A stretch of 64,000 nt of DNA from Pseudomonadota bacterium (GTDB lineage: Bacteria; Desulfobacterota; Desulfobulbia; Desulfobulbales; Desulfocapsaceae): assembly GCA_023412495.1 (NCBI GenBank), contig JAEYNP010000139.1, forward strand, positions 124,001 to 188,000, in the 5' to 3' direction. Every line of letters begins with the position of its first letter. Within the stretch, counting starts at the first letter, position 1. Positions 8,536 to 17,318 of the stretch are shown piece by piece. The notes under the pieces are model-generated. The model did not search any database and had not been told where the DNA came from. It worked only from the letters and a program-made list of their open reading frames with translations. The position numbers were made by a program, and so were the translations under genes.

Positions 8536-9225
8536 ATGAACGAAGATCTTGCGCAATATATGCAGCCAACGTATTTCCTCGATTTCGACCATGAAAGAGT
8601 CGCCACCTTTGCCGAGGAAGTCTGCGCCTCGGCCGACACGCCGACCGAGCGGGCAGTCGCCCTCTACTATGCGGTCCGCGACGGGATCAGGTACGACCCC
8701 TACGACCTCCGCTACGCCCGGGAGGCGATGAAGGCCAGTTCGGTTCTTGCCAAGGGGTCGGGGTACTGCGTAGCCAAGGCGGTACTGCTGGCAGCTATCG
8801 GCCGGCAGCAGGGCGTCCCCTGCCGCCTCGGCTTCGCCGATGTAACCAACCACCTCTCCACCGAACGGCTCCGCAAGATGATGGGCACCGACCTCTTCGT
8901 CTATCACGGGTATACGGAGATGTTCCTCAACGGAAAATGGGTGAAGGCAACACCGGCCTTCAACCTATCGCTCTGCACTCGTTTCAATGTCCTGCCCCTG
9001 GAGTTCGATGGCAGCTGCGACTCGATTTTCCACGAGTTCGACGCCATGGGGCAGAAACACATGGAGTATGTCCGGGACCACGGCCCATTTAACGACCTGC
9101 CATTCGACTTGATCTTTGCCGAATACAGCCACGTCTATCCGCGCTTTTTTGAACATTTTGGTGGCGGACGGGATCATGATTTTGCGGCGGATGCGGAGCG
9201 GGAGAGAAGCCGAGGCGACGCGTGA
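8536..9225 (+). CDS. Transglutaminase-like (papain-fold) domain protein
   Basis: A 229-aa protein with a transglutaminase-core signature. The nucleophile is in GSGYCVAKAVLLAAIG (Cys about residue 75), the His in HGYTEMFLNGKWVKATPAF, with an Asp-equivalent region after it. An N-terminal helix-rich segment precedes it (RAVALYYAVRDGIRY). Many bacterial members are proteases or amidases rather than cross-linking enzymes. There is no signal peptide, so a cytoplasmic role is likely. The ATG at 8536 starts five bases after the stop of the isomerase gene, so the two are co-transcribed. A link with acyl-CoA metabolism is suggested only by this pairing. Confidence 0.8.
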   Translation: MNEDLAQYMQPTYFLDFDHERVATFAEEVCASADTPTERAVALYYAVRDGIRYDPYDLRYAREAMKASSVLAKGSGYCVAKAVLLAAIGRQQGVPCRLGFADVTNHLSTERLRKMMGTDLFVYHGYTEMFLNGKWVKATPAFNLSLCTRFNVLPLEFDGSCDSIFHEFDAMGQKHMEYVRDHGPFNDLPFDLIFAEYSHVYPRFFEHFGGGRDHDFAADAERERSRGDA

Positions 9226-9228
9226 TTT

Positions 9229-9256
9229 GATGAGCGATCAGTAAACAGCGATGAGC
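9229..9256 (+). repeat. Short array of degenerate 7-bp units
   Basis: Four consecutive heptamers (GATGAGC, GATCAGT, AAACAGC, GATGAGC) begin three bases after the transglutaminase-like gene stop. Confidence 0.5.
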
Positions 9257-9292
9257 TTCCCTCGTTGTCAGTGAAGCAGCAGCGGAACGGTT

Positions 9293-9354
9293 GTCGTTGT
9301 CGTAATGGTTATCGAAAAGAGGACGAAAATTACGACAACGATTACGACAACGAC
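9293..9354. repeat. Inverted arrays of degenerate 6-bp units
   Basis: GTCGTTGTCGTAAT (9293-9306) is the exact reverse complement of ATTACGACAACGAC (9341-9354). Each arm is built from hexamers such as GTTGTC and ACAACG. It can form a 14-bp hairpin between the two convergent genes. Confidence 0.6.
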
Positions 9355-9426
9355 AGCGAAAAGGTCCCAACCGCAGTTTCAAGAAGCCGCGCGCCCCTCA
9401 AGCTGGGACGTCATGTCTCCTAAAAG

Positions 9427-9447
9427 GCTGACCGCTGAAAGCTATCT
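9427..9447 (+). repeat. Heptamer array abutting the CoA-transferase stop
   Basis: GCTGACC, GCTGAAA and GCTATCT sit directly against the stop of the CoA-transferase gene. Its reverse complement resembles the array at 10616-10673, so that gene is bracketed by inverted heptamer arrays. Confidence 0.5.
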
Positions 9448-10596
9448 TCACACCACCCCGGCGGCGACAAAACCGTCGATCTCTGCCGCCGAATATCCGA
9501 TTTCCTCGAGAATCTCCCGGGTCGCGCTACCGAAAGGCCTGGGAGTCGTCCTGATGCTGCCGGGCGTCCCGCTCATCTTCACCGGTATGCCGAAACCGTG
9601 CCGAGTCTCCCCGCGCATATCGGTGTAGGTGTGGACCATCTCCCGAGCCTGAAAAAGCGGGTCGACCAGCACCTCATCCATCGTCTTCACCGGGGCCCAG
9701 CAGATATCGAGGCCGGCCAGCTCTTTCTCCCATTCGCCCAGGGTCTTGGCGTGGAAGGTTTTGCGCAGGAAATCGATGATCTCCTGCCGCCGTTCCTCGT
9801 CGTACTGCAGGGCGATGTATTCCGGACGGCCCACATGCTCGCACAGACCCCGCCAAAACCGGTTCTCCACCGCGCCCAGGGCGAGGTAGCGGCCGTCGGC
9901 CGTCTCGTAGGTGTTGTAGCAGCCGTAACGGTGCGACAGGAGAGCGTCGGAAGCCTGCGGCGGCTTTCCGGTCAAACTTGAGAAGTAGTAGGGCAGGGAG
10001 AGGAAGCCTACCATGCCGTCGGTCATGGAGATATCGATATACTGGCCTTGGCCGGACTTCTGCCGGGCGATAAGGGCCAGCAGGATGCCGATCGCCGCGT
10101 TCATCCCGCCGCCGGCGATGTCGGCAAGCTGCACGCCCGGGATGACAGGCTGCCTACCCTTTTCGCCGATGAGCCCCAGAACCCCGGCATTGCCGAGATA
10201 GTTGACATCGTGCCCGGCCACATCTGCGAGTGGCCCGGTCTGTCCGTAACCGCTGATGGAGCAGTAGACGATGCCGGGATTGATCCGCCGCACTGCCTCG
10301 TAATCGACGCCGAGGCGCTTCACCACCCCCGGCCGAAAACCCTCCAGGATCACGTCGGCCTTCTCGGCCAGCCGAAAAAAGATGGCAAGACCCTCCTCGC
10401 TCTTCAGGTTGAGCGACATATGGCGCTTGTTCCTGTTCAGATCGCTGAAGAAGAGGCCGTCCGCCTGAAATTTTTTGTCCTCGATCGCGATCACATCGGC
10501 ACCGTGATCGGCGAGGATCATGGAGCAATAGGGACCTGGAAGCATCCGGGAGAGATCGAGAACACGGATGCCGGTCAGTGCGCTCTGCTGATTCAT
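9448..10596 (-). CDS. CaiB/BaiF-family protein, alpha-methylacyl-CoA racemase-like
   Basis: A 382-aa class III CoA-transferase family protein (LSRMLPGPYCSMILADHGADV; NRNKRHMSLNLKS). The residues used by alpha-methylacyl-CoA racemases are present: His in AGHDVNYLG, Asp in LADIAGGG and Glu in LGAVENRFW. This favours epimerisation of 2-methylacyl-CoA esters over CoA transfer. It fits the acyl-CoA neighbourhood (icmF, dienoyl-CoA isomerase-like). The ATG has AGGAG at good spacing, so the start is secure. A formyl-CoA or succinyl-CoA transferase role is less likely but not excluded. Confidence 0.85.
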   Translation of the reverse strand: MNQQSALTGIRVLDLSRMLPGPYCSMILADHGADVIAIEDKKFQADGLFFSDLNRNKRHMSLNLKSEEGLAIFFRLAEKADVILEGFRPGVVKRLGVDYEAVRRINPGIVYCSISGYGQTGPLADVAGHDVNYLGNAGVLGLIGEKGRQPVIPGVQLADIAGGGMNAAIGILLALIARQKSGQGQYIDISMTDGMVGFLSLPYYFSSLTGKPPQASDALLSHRYGCYNTYETADGRYLALGAVENRFWRGLCEHVGRPEYIALQYDEERRQEIIDFLRKTFHAKTLGEWEKELAGLDICWAPVKTMDEVLVDPLFQAREMVHTYTDMRGETRHGFGIPVKMSGTPGSIRTTPRPFGSATREILEEIGYSAAEIDGFVAAGVV

Positions 10597-10615
10597 GTTG
10601 TCTCCTCTTTATAAA

Positions 10616-10673
10616 AGCTGTCAGCTATCAGCGGTAGCTATCAGCGGTCAGCTATCAGCGGTCAGCTATCAGC
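10616..10673 (+). repeat. Tandem degenerate heptamers (AGCTATC/AGCGGTC)
   Basis: AGCTATC and AGCGGTC alternate several times in 7-bp phase, with one unit short by one base. A facing array of the same style (CTGACAG, CTGATTG, CTGAAAG) lies at 10810-10842, so the 106-bp hairpin element between them is bracketed by inverted heptamer arrays. Confidence 0.65.
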
Positions 10674-10675
10674 TA

Positions 10676-10781
10676 ATGCGGGCTGACACCCGCAACCCAA
10701 GGGTTGTTATCCCCTCCCACAGCAGAGGGGATAACACCACGAAATTCATTCCTAAACAAGAAGTGAATTTCCTAAGGTACT
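10676..10781 (+). repeat. Dispersed 106-bp hairpin element, copy 1
   Basis: It is nearly identical to 40035-40147. It contains CCCGCAACCCAAGGGT, an ATCCCCTC/GAGGGGAT hairpin, and a GAAATTCATT/GTGAATTTC inverted repeat ending in AAGGTACT. It lies between cobO and the racemase-like gene. Confidence 0.85.
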
Positions 10782-10809
10782 TAAAAACAACAACACCCCA
10801 CTCAAAAAA

Positions 10810-10842
10810 GCTGACGCTGACAGCTGATTGCTGAAAGCTTAA
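10810..10842 (+). repeat. Heptamer array facing the 10616 array
   Basis: Units CTGACG, CTGACAG, CTGATTG, CTGAAAG run up to nine bases from the cobO stop. Read on the minus strand the array ends in TTTTTT and could help terminate cobO. Confidence 0.5.
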
Positions 10843-10851
10843 ACCAGCTAT

Positions 10852-11373
10852 TCAATACTCTATCCCCTTCTGGGCCTTGATCCCCTGCTCGTAACCGTGT
10901 TTCAGGGAATCGATGACCGACACGGTGTCGGCTATCTCTATGAGTTTCGGGTCGGCGTTGCGGCCGGTCATGATGATCGACAGGCGTTTGGGTTTGTTGC
11001 GGATGAGCTCGACGATTTTTTCGACCTCGAGAAAGTTGTAATGCGGGAGGTAGGTGATTTCGTCGAGAATGATAAGATCGTAGCAGTCGCTCTCCACCTT
11101 CTCCTTGGCAAGCGCAAAGCCCTCCTGGGCGACCAGCCGGTCCTCCTCGATGTTTTCCTTGTTGAAGACGAACCCCCTGCCGCAGATGAACCAGTCGAGG
11201 TTGGCGATCTCGCCGGCCATGACCCGCTCGCCGTATTTGCCCTTGCCCTTCAAGAACTGGATGACGCAGACTTTGTGGCCGTGGCCCAGGGCTCGGAAGG
11301 CCGTGCCGAGGGCCGCGGTGGTTTTGCCCTTGCCGTTGCCGGTATGGATAACAACCCTGCCGATATCAGTCAT
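10852..11373 (-). CDS. cobO: Cob(I)yrinic acid a,c-diamide adenosyltransferase
   Basis: A 173-aa CobA/CobO/BtuR-family enzyme that transfers the adenosyl group of ATP to the cobalt of a corrinoid. The family P-loop variant is HTGNGKGKTTAALG near the N-terminus, with VIQFLKGK and LIILDEITY following. The ATG at 11373 has AAGGAG seven bases upstream and is preferred over an upstream in-frame start at 11427. It supplies the last cofactor step for the corrinoid genes at 41.5-54.5 kb and for IcmF, although it is 30 kb away from them. No riboswitch is visible in front of it. Confidence 0.93.
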   Translation of the reverse strand: MTDIGRVVIHTGNGKGKTTAALGTAFRALGHGHKVCVIQFLKGKGKYGERVMAGEIANLDWFICGRGFVFNKENIEEDRLVAQEGFALAKEKVESDCYDLIILDEITYLPHYNFLEVEKIVELIRNKPKRLSIIMTGRNADPKLIEIADTVSVIDSLKHGYEQGIKAQKGIEY

Positions 11374-11622
11374 GGGAACTCCTTGATGAGGTTGTTGCAG
11401 CGTATGAAATGGCGTAAATCCCAGCATCTTTTCTTAAACCTTAATAATACCTGATTTCACTGATCAAGGCAGCATTTGACCACATCCTTTCTCACAAATC
11501 CGGTTGTGATCTCCGCCAAAGCGCGGTATGCATAAGACCTTGTTGGAAAAGAGTAATACTAGTCCGGAAATGGTCAAAGGATTCCGGATGCATATACGTA
11601 AACTTCAGCCACGGGACGAGGG

Positions 11623-12639
11623 ATGAGATTTCAAGTTGCGATCAACGGATACGGACGTATCGGGCAAAGCGTGCTCAGGGCCATCTACTCATGTCCATAC
11701 CGGTCGAAATTCACCATCGTCGCCATTAATGACCTGGCGGATATCGAGACGCTGACCTATCTCACCCGCTACGACACCACTCACGGCCGCTTTCCCTATC
11801 CGTTGCGCTGCGACCGGGACTGCCTGCACATAGGTGAAGACACTATCCAAATCGTCAACGAGCCGAATCCTGCGAAAATTCCCTGGGCCGAGTTGGGCAT
11901 TGATCTGGTTTTCGAGTGCTCCGGCTCGTTTGAGGACATGCCCACCGCCGAATTGCACCTGGGAGCAGGGGCGAAAAGGTTGCTGCTCTCACACCCCGCT
12001 ACCCCGAAGGTCGACGCCACTATCGTCTACGGATATAACCAGACCCTTTTGCGGCCCGAGCATCGCATCGTCTCCAACGCCTCCTGCACCACCAACTGCA
12101 TCGTGCCGGTCCTCGACATCCTCCACCGGGAGTTCGGCATCGAGAACGGCGTGACCACCACCATCCACTCGGCGATGAACGACCAGCCGGTGATCGACAG
12201 TTACCACCACACCAACCTGCGTCTCACCCGCAGCGCCCTGCATTCGATCATTCCTGTCGACACCGGACTGGCCAAAGGGATCAACCGGTTGATGCCCCAC
12301 CTTGCCGGCCGCTTCGAATGCCTGCATGTCCGGGTGCCGACCATCAATGTCTCGCTGATGGACCTTGCCATCAATGTCAGAAAAGAGACTACCGTGGCCG
12401 AGATCAATGAGGTGATGCACCGGGAGGCCGGCGAGCGGCTGAAGGGGTTGCTCGGCTACACCGACGAGCCCCACGCCTCGGTCGACTTCAACACCGATCC
12501 CCGCTCCGCCGTCGTCGACGGCACCCAGACCAGGGTATGCGGCGGGCGATTGATCAAGATGCTCTGCTGGTTCGACAACGAGTGGGGCTTTGCCAGTCGG
12601 ATGCTGGACGTGGCCAACCACTGGCTTTCCCTGCGGTGA
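11623..12639 (+). CDS. epd: Erythrose-4-phosphate dehydrogenase-like GAPDH-family enzyme
   Basis: A 338-aa NAD-dependent dehydrogenase. It has the N-terminal Rossmann motif INGYGRIGQSVLRAIY, catalytic Cys in SNASCTTNC and His in TTTIHSAMND. The stretch HSAMNDQPVIDSYH and IIPVDTGLAKGI match the erythrose-4-phosphate dehydrogenase branch rather than glycolytic GAPDH (which usually has HAYT-type sequences there). Known members feed deoxyxylulose-dependent pyridoxal phosphate synthesis. A GapB-type GAPDH remains possible. No pdx gene is adjacent. The preceding gap (11374-11622) shows nothing beyond a weak GA-rich ribosome binding site. Confidence 0.85.
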   Translation: MRFQVAINGYGRIGQSVLRAIYSCPYRSKFTIVAINDLADIETLTYLTRYDTTHGRFPYPLRCDRDCLHIGEDTIQIVNEPNPAKIPWAELGIDLVFECSGSFEDMPTAELHLGAGAKRLLLSHPATPKVDATIVYGYNQTLLRPEHRIVSNASCTTNCIVPVLDILHREFGIENGVTTTIHSAMNDQPVIDSYHHTNLRLTRSALHSIIPVDTGLAKGINRLMPHLAGRFECLHVRVPTINVSLMDLAINVRKETTVAEINEVMHREAGERLKGLLGYTDEPHASVDFNTDPRSAVVDGTQTRVCGGRLIKMLCWFDNEWGFASRMLDVANHWLSLR

Positions 12640-12716
12640 GGAACGTGATATGATGGAGCTGGAAATTGTTATGCTGCCGTACCACAACACCTCAATTCTT
12701 CTTCGGAGAGTTGCCG

Positions 12717-13370
12717 ATGATAGTCTATAAACGAGACAAGAACCTTATCTGGAAGCTTGACCACATCCGCTTTCTCTACCCTCCCGACGACTTCACCGGG
12801 TCTTTCGCCAACGCCAAGATGCAGGAGCGACATGAGGCGCTGCAGCAGGCGAAGGTCAAGGAGCTGGTCGATCATCTGGAGAAGCATACCGACCCGCTGG
12901 AAGCCATGCTGGGGCTTCATCCTCTCGATCACCTGCAGTTTCTGCAGAACAATCTCGAGCATTTTCGCAAGGCCAACCGACTGGAAAAGGCAGTGCTGCA
13001 GCTCTATTACCGCAAGAACACGCCCTTTGCCGCGGCCGGCGACTTTGGTGTTTGGAAATCGCTCTTTACCGAGTGCGATCCGGAGAGAATGGCCGCCGAG
13101 GGAAAGCCCTTTCCCTCTGACAGGGTAACTGCCTATCGGGGCTCGGTTACCGGCAACCCGAAAGGTCTCAGCTGGACGATAAGCCGGGACGAGGTCTCCT
13201 GGTTTCTCGAGCGCTGGCAGGACAAGTCCCTGGGCGGCGGGACGATTTATGCCATGGATATCAGCAGGGAGGATGTATTGGCCTATATCGAGGACGACAG
13301 GAGGCGGGAGGTGATCCTCAAACCCGAGGTCGCCGAAGCGGCCCAGCCCCGGGTGATAGAACGATTGTAG
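12717..13370 (+). CDS. Unknown protein with ADP-ribosyltransferase-like C-terminal motifs
   Basis: A 217-aa protein. The N-terminal half is helical and charged. The C-terminal third shows a pattern reminiscent of the R-S-E class of ADP-ribosyltransferases: AYRGS (Arg141), GLSWTIS (Ser152) and REVIL (Glu198). Spacing is plausible for that fold, but catalysis is not demonstrated and residue identity outside the motifs is low to my eye. There is no signal peptide, so it is not an obvious exotoxin; a phage-type or stress-response modifier is an alternative. The ATG at 12717 has GGAGAG upstream. It follows epd by 77 bases and may be co-transcribed. No antitoxin-like gene is adjacent. Confidence 0.6.
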   Translation: MIVYKRDKNLIWKLDHIRFLYPPDDFTGSFANAKMQERHEALQQAKVKELVDHLEKHTDPLEAMLGLHPLDHLQFLQNNLEHFRKANRLEKAVLQLYYRKNTPFAAAGDFGVWKSLFTECDPERMAAEGKPFPSDRVTAYRGSVTGNPKGLSWTISRDEVSWFLERWQDKSLGGGTIYAMDISREDVLAYIEDDRRREVILKPEVAEAAQPRVIERL

Positions 13371-13414
13371 GTTGCCTTCTCCGTCGACTCTGGACGCTGG
13401 AGCGTCCCGGGCTG

Positions 13415-13440
13415 CGTTCCCACGCTGGAGCATGGGAACG
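13415..13440. repeat. REP-like palindrome
   Basis: CGTTCCCA...TGGGAACG with a central CGCTGGAGCA. It resembles the GTTCCCACGC-type palindromes found in many proteobacterial genomes, which are associated with REP elements. Confidence 0.6.
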
Positions 13441-13446
13441 ATCAAA

Positions 13447-13490
13447 GTAGGATGCACTCTGTGCACCAGGTGCATGAAATGCACCCTACG
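13447..13490. repeat. Palindromic repeat with GTAGG/CCTAC ends
   Basis: GTAGGATGCA at the left and TGCACCCTAC at the right form an inverted repeat, with inner TGCAC matches. It directly follows the previous palindrome. The rest of the 13371-13699 gap also contains a short TTTCGATCCCGATA block like that at 18991-19045. Confidence 0.55.
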
Positions 13491-13645
13491 GCACTACGAC
13501 ATAAGTCTTAAAATAATGACATCGGAGTGCCCCCGCGTGGGCACCGAAGTCGGGATTGAAATCTGAAGGCCAAGCTCGATTTCCAAAGAGATGGCTATTT
13601 CGATCCCGATATGCGCCAGGTGCAATCCTCGTTCAAGAAAACAGC

Positions 13646-13683
13646 CTCTCAGCTCTCAGCTCCTTCCTGCTGAGAGCTGAGAG
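13646..13683 (-). terminator. Heptamer-type hairpin, likely glmS terminator
   Basis: CTCTCAGCTCTCAGC and GCTGAGAGCTGAGAG form a perfect 15-bp stem with an 8-nt loop. Both arms are made of the 7-bp unit CTCTCAG. On the minus strand it is followed by GCTGTTTTC. It lies 16 bases after the glmS stop. Confidence 0.6.
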
Positions 13684-13699
13684 TTAAGCTGACCGCCAA

Positions 13700-15541
<1,842 letters not shown>

Positions 15542-15574
15542 ATACCACTCCTTTGAAATGAGCTGAGCTCGTTT

Positions 15575-15595
15575 AGTACCTTAAATTCATTTCTT
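15575..15595 (-). repeat. Half copy of the 106-113 bp hairpin element
   Basis: AGTACCTTAAATTCATTTC matches, on the opposite strand, the distal arm of the elements ending at 10781 and 40147. It lies 34 bases upstream of the glmS start. Nothing else in the 15542-15848 gap is recognisable. Confidence 0.5.
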
Positions 15596-15848
15596 TTCCC
15601 CGCTCCGTAAGTCCGCTTGCCTGAAGTGGAGACAGCCGGCGTCAACATACCCAACAGCGACATACAAAGCAAGAATCGTTCCGGGATTACAGATGGTTCA
15701 GCATTAAAATATGCTTTCAGCCTAACAATTGTAAGAGGCATTGACCAGTTTTTTCCCCTTTCGCCCGGCAAAAAAACAAGGTAGTATCGGCAGCAATCGT
15801 CAACACCTCAATTACCAAGCCTTTTCAACGACTGCGAGTGACAGACAC

Positions 15849-16400
15849 ATGGACGACAGACAACGACTCAAGGAGATTCTCCTGGAAAAATCATACCGTA
15901 AGGGGACCTTCACCCTCACTTCCGGGAAGACCTCCGATTTTTATATCGACGGCAAACAGACCACGCTCTCCGCCGAAGGCGCCTATCTTTGTGGGAAATT
16001 ACTGTTCGAGCTGTTGCAAAAATCACCCACCCCGGTCCAGGCCGTGGGCGGCATGACCCTTGGAGCCGATCCCCTGGTAACCGCCGTTTCCATAGCCAGC
16101 TTCCTGTCTGGACAACCCATTCCCGCCTTCATCGTCCGCAAGGAGGCCAAGGGCCACGGGACCGGCAACTATATAGAAGGATTGAAAAACATGCCTGCCG
16201 GCTGCACCGTCGCCTTGCTGGAGGATGTGGTGACCACCGGCGGAACCCTCCTTAAGGTGATCGAGCGGGTGGAGGCGGCCGGCTTCAAGGTGGGCCTGAT
16301 TGTGACCATCGTCGAGCGCCAGGAAGGCGGTACCGAGGCCCTGGCCAAGGCCGGCTACCGGCTGGAGGCCCTCTTTACCCGGACCGAACTGCTCCAATGA
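15849..16400 (+). CDS. pyrE: Orotate phosphoribosyltransferase
   Basis: A 183-aa OPRTase that converts orotate and PRPP to OMP in pyrimidine synthesis. It has the N-terminal KGTFTLTSGKTSDFYIDG, the flexible-loop region RKEAKGHGTGNYIEG and the PRPP-binding motif VALLEDVVTTGGTLL. The ATG at 15849 gives the usual N-terminus; the open frame extends 36 codons further up but shows no family similarity there. Its end overlaps a small zinc-ribbon gene by four bases. Confidence 0.95.
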   Translation: MDDRQRLKEILLEKSYRKGTFTLTSGKTSDFYIDGKQTTLSAEGAYLCGKLLFELLQKSPTPVQAVGGMTLGADPLVTAVSIASFLSGQPIPAFIVRKEAKGHGTGNYIEGLKNMPAGCTVALLEDVVTTGGTLLKVIERVEAAGFKVGLIVTIVERQEGGTEALAKAGYRLEALFTRTELLQ

Positions 16401-16588
16401 TGAGGATACAAAAAGATATGAACTGCAAAAATTGCTCAGGCAAACTGGAAGTCCATCGCTCGTGCCGGCGTATCCGTATGCGCTGCACCGTCTGCGGCCT
16501 TGAATACCAAATCCATGAAGTGGCAAGCGAGATGGACCGGGAAACCGAAGAAATTCTCGAACGCTACACGGCCATCATCTATGACTGA
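16397..16588 (+). CDS. Small zinc-ribbon protein
   Basis: A 63-aa protein with two CXXC knuckles: CKNC (about residues 10-13) and CTVC (about 30-33). A charged helical tail follows (SEMDRETEEILERY). The first ATG overlaps the pyrE stop (ATGA) and implies coupling; an internal ATG at 16418 would still keep all four cysteines. I do not recognise a named family. Zinc binding is inferred from the cysteine spacing. Confidence 0.7.
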   Translation: MMRIQKDMNCKNCSGKLEVHRSCRRIRMRCTVCGLEYQIHEVASEMDRETEEILERYTAIIYD

Positions 16589-16762
16589 CCACCCGGTTTT
16601 GGACCGACCGTCGGCTTTGTTGCCCTGTTTCCATCGGGACGGGGCAACGTTCTCCAGATAAGCGGCGGTATCTTTCGCCGCGCGGAAAATTCAAAAAGTG
16701 CGTAATTTCGGCATCCCTCAGCCGAGCGATCAGAAGGTCGTCACGAAATCGGCAACTTCTCT

Positions 16763-16791
16763 TTGTTTTTTTGGCCCCCGCCTCGTATAAT
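16763..16791 (+). promoter_or_regulatory. Candidate sigma-70 promoter for the PilZ gene
   Basis: A perfect TATAAT (16786-16791) is preceded after 17 bases by TTGTTT. It lies 41 bases before the start codon of the PilZ gene. Confidence 0.55.
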
Positions 16792-16832
16792 AGTGTCGTT
16801 TACCTGAGATTAGATAACAAGAAAGAGCGGAT

Positions 16833-17318
16833 ATGCCAGAAAGAGAACCAGCACCGGAACTAAGAGCCTTTGTTAAAGAGGAGGACGAAGCCACCATCAT
16901 CTGTCCGTCCTGCAATGCTGTGAAGGAAATCTCGGTGCGCCAGTTCCGCCACCGTCTGCATATGCTGAAGGTCAAATGCCGGTGCGGCCATGCCTTCCGG
17001 GTTCAGCTCGAATTCCGCCGCCATTACCGCAAGCCCACCGATCTTCCCGGATCCTATGACCTCCTCCATCCCGGGGTAGGCGGCGGGATCGCCAAGGTGG
17101 TCAATCTCTCCTTGAGCGGCGTCTGCTTTGAGATAAAGGGGATGCACGACCTGAAGATCGGCCAGAAAGCCGTGCTGGTCTTCAAACTCGACAACCGCAA
17201 GGAGACGGTCCTCAATAAAAATGTTCTCATCCGCTCCGTAAACGGCAACCGGATAGGCTGCGAATTCATCGAAGACCGAGCCTTCGACAAGGACTTAGGT
17301 TTCTATCTGCGGATGTGA
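16833..17318 (+). CDS. PilZ domain protein with N-terminal zinc ribbon
   Basis: A 161-aa predicted c-di-GMP receptor. The N-terminus carries CPSC (about 24-27) and CRCGH (about 49-53), likely a zinc ribbon. The PilZ domain follows with the c-di-GMP motifs RRHYR (RxxxR) and NLSLSG ((D/N)xSxxG), and a C-terminal beta-barrel ending in GCEFIED. There is no output domain, so it probably acts through a partner. Its end overlaps the convergent hflX end by 24 bases. Confidence 0.87.
   Translation: MPEREPAPELRAFVKEEDEATIICPSCNAVKEISVRQFRHRLHMLKVKCRCGHAFRVQLEFRRHYRKPTDLPGSYDLLHPGVGGGIAKVVNLSLSGVCFEIKGMHDLKIGQKAVLVFKLDNRKETVLNKNVLIRSVNGNRIGCEFIEDRAFDKDLGFYLRM

Noticed and set aside
10616..10673. CRISPR-like array
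   Set aside because: Units are 7 bp, contiguous and degenerate, without spacers; no cas genes are present.
13415..13490. Insertion sequence remnant
   Set aside because: The two palindromes resemble REP-like repeats; no transposase fragment is present.
15542..15600. glmS ribozyme
   Set aside because: No matching core was seen, and this ribozyme is characteristic of Gram-positive bacteria.
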